NCBI GenBank assembly: GCA_015143735.1
Contig: VKHC01000581.1
Span: forward strand, 1 to 10,850
DNA length: 10,850 nucleotides
Source: Synura sp. LO234KE
Taxonomy: Eukaryota > Sar > Synurophyceae > Synurales > Mallomonadaceae
Direction: 5' to 3'
Shown: positions 7,895 to 10,850 of the stretch, in pieces
Position numbering within the stretch: position 1 is the stretch's first letter
How the letters are laid out: the number at the start of each line of letters is the position of its first letter
The notes under the pieces: model-generated
Databases searched by the model: none
Told to the model about the DNA's origin: nothing
The model's input: only the letters and a program-made list of their open reading frames with translations
Position numbers and translations under genes: made by a program

Positions 7895-9163
7895 GAACTT
7901 GCCACGGACTGGCTCCAGAAGGAGCTACCAGAGGTTCCAATCAAGGCCATGACCTCCCCCACCCTTGGCAAAGGGCAAATCTGGCACGTGCAACCACCGG
8001 GAACGACCCTAGGTGCACCCGGTTCAACCTTCTCCATTCAAGACTACACCCTCCCACCGGACGGGGCCCCGGCTGAAATTCAAATCTACCGATGAACCCT
8101 GGAGGCGCTCCAAGCTAGCCCAGGGAACAGCATCTCCCTCCCTCAACGCCCCCAAGTGATCTCCGGGACTCCCACCGACTTCTTTCCCCCCGGACAAGAA
8201 GTTCGTCGTCTCCAAGTGACGTCTCTACCAACCAAACAGCAGCTACAGACCCGGAAGGACTCCCGCCCCACCCGAAAGAGCAGCTACACTGCGAGCATCA
8301 CACGCTCCCTCCCCGGCGAGACTCCAGGTCATGTACATCCAGGGACCGACCGACCTCCCCACTGCCCCACCTTCCCCGTGCGAAATATGTGTGGGGCAGC
8401 CCCATGCCCCCACCATGGTCCAGGACCAACTCAACGACAGACCCACACACCAATGGTGGGGAGCATCGCCTACTACACCACAGGAGAGTGGCGCTTACGG
8501 AGGTTCCAATCCCTTACAGGCCCGGGCCTCACTTATGCATCTTCCTACCGGACCCTTCTCTACGGACTCACTCTCCGAGCAGTTTATGACCAACGGCTCG
8601 GTGACGAGGGGACTCGAGAATTCATGTCCCTCACCCGTCGCTTCTAGCCCGACTGCTACGGACCACCAAAACGAGGCTCAAGAATCACTCAACTTGCCCT
8701 CTTCCGACGAATCCATGAGCTCACCGGCCCCAACATAACCTTTCATCTCTGCTTACCACTGTCCCGACTTGCCATCTACAAAGACCTCTGGAAACAAGAT
8801 CGATGGGGGAGCTTCTGGACGGGGAACTGGAGTGAGGAAGATGCTGGCTTATCTCCCGGCTCCGTCGTCACGGAATCCCTTAACTCCCTTATCCCCCCAG
8901 AAGCCCAAGGGGAAGAATGGTTGCCAATTATCTGCAGCCGAACCGGAGAGCTCGAAATGGCCCCAGTTGGGGACGTCACCACGGAAGCTCGTCGCATCCG
9001 CGCCCTCCACACACGAGACTGTAGCAGGAGCAGCAGGGGAGAGTCCCCCTACTGGCAAGACAACACCTTCAAACTTGCTACGCGCGTCCTCTGTATCCCC
9101 GAATCCTCCATCGGTCAAAAAAGTCACAGGCTGGGCAAGTGGACCGCAGGAACTGGAGCGTAG
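7895..9163 (+). pseudogene. Long decayed frame with RNase H-like fragment, right retroelement
   Basis: One plus-strand frame stays open for most of 1.27 kb apart from TGA at 8093-8095 and TAG at 8645-8647. Its first part (TDWLQKELPEVP, then Pro/Gly-rich) is unrecognised. At 8453-8590 it reads MVGSIAYYTTGEWR, then TGPG, then YASSYRTLLYGLTLRAVYD. This pattern (a G-x-hydrophobic strand, a TGP, and SSYR-x-L-x-GL-x-x-A) resembles the RNase H-like domain after the polymerase in several retroelements. However, the catalytic Glu position is Leu and the first Asp is not in this frame. A Trp-rich stretch (KDLWKQDRWGSFWTGNW) follows at about 8780-8830. The fragment probably belongs to the same polyprotein as the zinc finger downstream. 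Frames change around 8240-8450, so that part is poorly resolved. Confidence 0.4.
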
Positions 9164-9519
9164 GCAGCAAGCGAGTAAAACATCTCATCCCCGACACTGC
9201 GGCCTGGCGAAAAGAAGGGCACTGCAAAGTATGCAAGGTCAGTATGGACTCGTACGACCATCTCTACCGGGAACGCCCTGGAGAGGACCTCTGTCGCGCC
9301 CGTTCCCTAGGCACAGTGGCGATCAAGGAGAAGTGGTAGGAGCTCCCATCTGGCGAAAGAACCCTGGCACAACTACTCCTGGAGCTCTATAAAGAACTGG
9401 ACGGCTACCGAGCGGCACTGGGAGACCTCACGCGGTTCCAGAAACAACGCCTTCGAACAGCCTACATGGGTCTAGAGCGCCCATCGGACAGAGATGCGGA
9501 TGCCACCTTCCTACGCTAA
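9118..9519 (+). pseudogene. Zinc-finger-like and helical segment of the right retroelement
   Basis: This frame contains HLIPDTAAWRKEGHCKVC and then DSYDHLY: Cys codons at 9223-9225 and 9232-9234 and His at 9259-9261. That fits the C-x2-C...H part of the CCHC finger near the C-terminus of many retroelement polymerases; the last Cys position is Glu. After the TAG at 9337-9339 it continues with a helical Leu-rich stretch (ERTLAQLLLELYKELDGYRAAL) until the TAA at 9517-9519. The same order, finger then helical region then RNase H, occurs in the left minus-strand element. Confidence 0.45.
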
Positions 9520-10328
9520 ATGCGCCAGCTCAACCATCTTCGGGAAGCCATCTGGGAGAAAAGCCGTCACCTGCTTGACCCCTCCGCTCGCCATTGGTCT
9601 GAAGAGCTCCCTAAAGGGACGAAATGGTTCGTAGTCTACCGGAGCAAAGAGTGTGGGGTATATGCAGATTATGATCTGGCCACGTCCCAAATTTTTCAAG
9701 TATCGGGAGGGAAACTCCGCGGGTTCCCAGATGAAACAGCAGCGGTGGTAGCGGACCAACTTCGACTCGCACTGGAGCTACAGCGCCACCGGGACCGAGT
9801 ACATGCGAAGGGCACAGAACTAATCAGTGTCTACACGGACGGGTCCTACACCAAGGCAGAACCCCCCCCCCCAACACCTCTCCCGGCCAAAGCCGGCTGG
9901 GGTTTCATTGCAGTTCCCCACAGACGGACGACATAGTCCTATGTCAATGGAACAACTTCCTCATGCTGGACCTGGACAACATCCACTACCACGGCGCCAC
10001 GCACAAGAGCAACAACACTGCAGAGGTCACCGCCATTGGTGAGGCCCTAAAATGGATCCATCAGCAGCCCACCGACCCCGCCATCAGTTCCGAAATATGC
10101 TCGGATAGCTACTACGGGATCGACGCGGTGGATGTCATGCCCGGAAGGGACAGCTCTCTCATCCGCAACAGGAGACTCTTCCAGTGGGCGTACGATCAAC
10201 TTGCCCTCACCAGAAGCGAGGGAGCATCGTTCAGTTCCGCAAGGAAAAAGCACATCGGACTGACACATCGAGGGACAGTGATAGGCGCAACCGTGATGCG
10301 GACAAACTCGCGGACCAGGGTCGCCTAA
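9520..10328 (+). pseudogene. RNase H with probable N-terminal hybrid-binding domain, frameshifted
   Basis: After a helical lead (LNHLREAIWEKSRHLL) the frame reads KWFVVYRSKECGVYADYDLATSQI and then KLRGFPDETAAVVADQL (about 9625-9760). This is the pattern of the RNase H1 hybrid-binding domain (the Caulimo_VI / viroplasmin fold), which grips RNA/DNA duplex. The RNase H fold follows: VYTDGSYT (Asp codon 9838-9840), AGWGFIAV, SNNTAEVTAIGEALKWI (Glu 10023-10025), EICSDSYYG (Asp 10104-10106), then in another frame FRKEKAHRTD (His 10253-10255) and RDADKLADQG (Asp 10301-10303). All acidic residues are present. Two frameshifts break it: one near 9921-9935 and one near 10208-10225. An 11-C run (9862-9872) lies between the first two motifs. 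Combining both domains resembles cellular RNase H1, but the surrounding fragments argue for a retroelement. Confidence 0.7.
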
Positions 10329-10850
10329 TGGACCTAACAGAGTACTCCGTGCCACCGGATCAGCCGCCCGATGAGGACGAGCGGCTGACGCAACCATTCC
10401 AATACCCGCTGGATTGGGATGACGACCCAGACGACCCCGTCCATCTGGACAGCGTCCCCCACCCGGCCCTCCGCCCAGTGTCTGATCAATGGGTCCCTGT
10501 TTCAATCAATAACTATATGACACCTATGCCCACTGCCACGCAGCACGATAATGCACTCCTCGTTCCCCCTAGCATGCATATTTATACTGTCCCCTACAAT
10601 GATAATCACCCAAACACTAACAGCAGTTCTCAACGGGCGTCTCCGCGACCGCCGGTAAGCTCCCCACGACCAGGAACACCTGGCGGCAGCCATCGCCCAC
10701 AACCGTCAGGAGACTGTCGGACACAACAGAACTCAGGAGCAAGCGCAAAGGGATCACCCGCCGGAGGCCCGCCCCCTCGCTCCAGCCCCCCGGCCCCCCC
10801 GTCCCCCCCCCCCTGCCCGTTCCGGCCCCCCACGACCCCCCCCCCCCAGC
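10226..10850 (+). pseudogene. RNase H C-terminus and long Pro-rich tail, open to the window end
   Basis: The frame that carries the last RNase H motifs (KEKAH, RDADKLADQG) continues without a stop for 208 codons to the end of the window. After the domain comes an acidic stretch (PPDEDERL, DWDDDPDDPVHLD), a Thr/Asn/Tyr/Met-containing part, and from about 10640 a Ser/Pro/Gly-rich low-complexity end coded by C runs. It has no start of its own and no stop, so it is a partial 3' part of the RNase H frame. Absence of stops in C-rich sequence is weak evidence, but direct continuity with the RNase H motifs supports it. By position it corresponds to the tail of the left element. Confidence 0.5.
10770..10850 (+). 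repeat. C-homopolymer-rich low-complexity end
   Basis: The last 80 bases consist largely of C runs of 5 to 12 broken by single G, T or A. In frame this codes mostly Pro with some Ser. Such tracts are slippage-prone and can break assemblies. Confidence 0.8.

Larger units (their letters stand above)
7895..10850 (+). mobile_element. Decayed retroelement with zinc finger, hybrid-binding-like and RNase H domains
   Basis: From about 7895 to the window end the plus strand is GC- and C-rich and carries a chain of broken plus-strand frames. These are 7895-9163 (stops at 8093, 8645 and 9161), about 9118-9519 (stops at 9337 and 9517), 9520-9936, 9963-10328 and an open frame from about 10210 to the end. 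The left limit is abrupt: 16 of 60 bases are G or C in 7801-7860 and 34 of 60 in 7921-7980. No YxDD reverse transcriptase motif was found, so the copy looks 5'-truncated. Module order (RNase H-like fragment, zinc finger, then RNase H and a long tail) parallels the left element. The right end is outside the window. Confidence 0.6.

Noticed and set aside
7895-10850. Reverse transcriptase core in the right element
   Set aside because: I looked for a YxDD-type motif in all forward frames and found none; only downstream modules are present.
10770-10850. C-rich end as telomere
   Set aside because: The runs are irregular, with no fixed repeat unit.

Overview
The window is eukaryotic nuclear DNA. 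It holds two intact protein-coding genes with short GT-AG introns (49, 58 and 72 nt), lying in a 3.7 kb AT-richer island. GC-rich sequence carrying broken retroelement reading frames lies on both sides. The host lineage cannot be fixed from the sequence. The genes (an RCC2/TD-60-type RCC1-repeat protein and a true ubiquitin-eS30 fusion) point to a eukaryote with small introns and a heavy retroelement load, most likely a protist or alga; this is inference.

Layout, left to right. (1) About 1-2700, minus strand: the decayed 3' part of a retroelement. Going leftwards it shows a zinc-finger-like segment (~1580-1620), an RNase H domain with all four acidic catalytic positions (~1035-590) spread over two alternating frames, a 106-codon open C-terminal tail (479-159) and an AATAAA (49-44). 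(2) About 2950-4150, plus strand: a second degenerate coding-like stretch. Its last frame contains a short peptide matching the tail of the left element (PTRSRGLPFGTSG against PTRSARGLPFGTWG). (3) 4153-4562: AT-rich spacer. (4) 6152-4563, minus: an RCC2-like gene, two exons, 505 aa. (5) 6284-6813, plus: ubiquitin-eS30, three exons, 140 aa, starting with a 6-nt coding mini-exon. The two host genes are head to head, with 131 bp between start codons, so they probably share a bidirectional promoter. (6) 6814-7890: AT-rich spacer with a 20-bp near-palindrome and two related hairpins, but no gene seen. (7) About 7895 to the window end, plus: a third degenerate retroelement. It has an RNase H-like fragment, a zinc-finger-like segment, a likely hybrid-binding domain, an RNase H domain with a complete acidic set, and a long Pro-rich tail that runs off the window into poly-C sequence.

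The host genes belong to core cell biology: eS30 is a small-subunit ribosomal protein released from ubiquitin after translation, and RCC2 family proteins act at chromosomes and centromeres in animals. The retroelement pieces share an order of modules (zinc finger, then RNase H, then a long tail, with a recurring GLPFGT peptide in two of them). This is the best candidate here for an undescribed element family. No reverse transcriptase core (YxDD) was recognised anywhere in the window.
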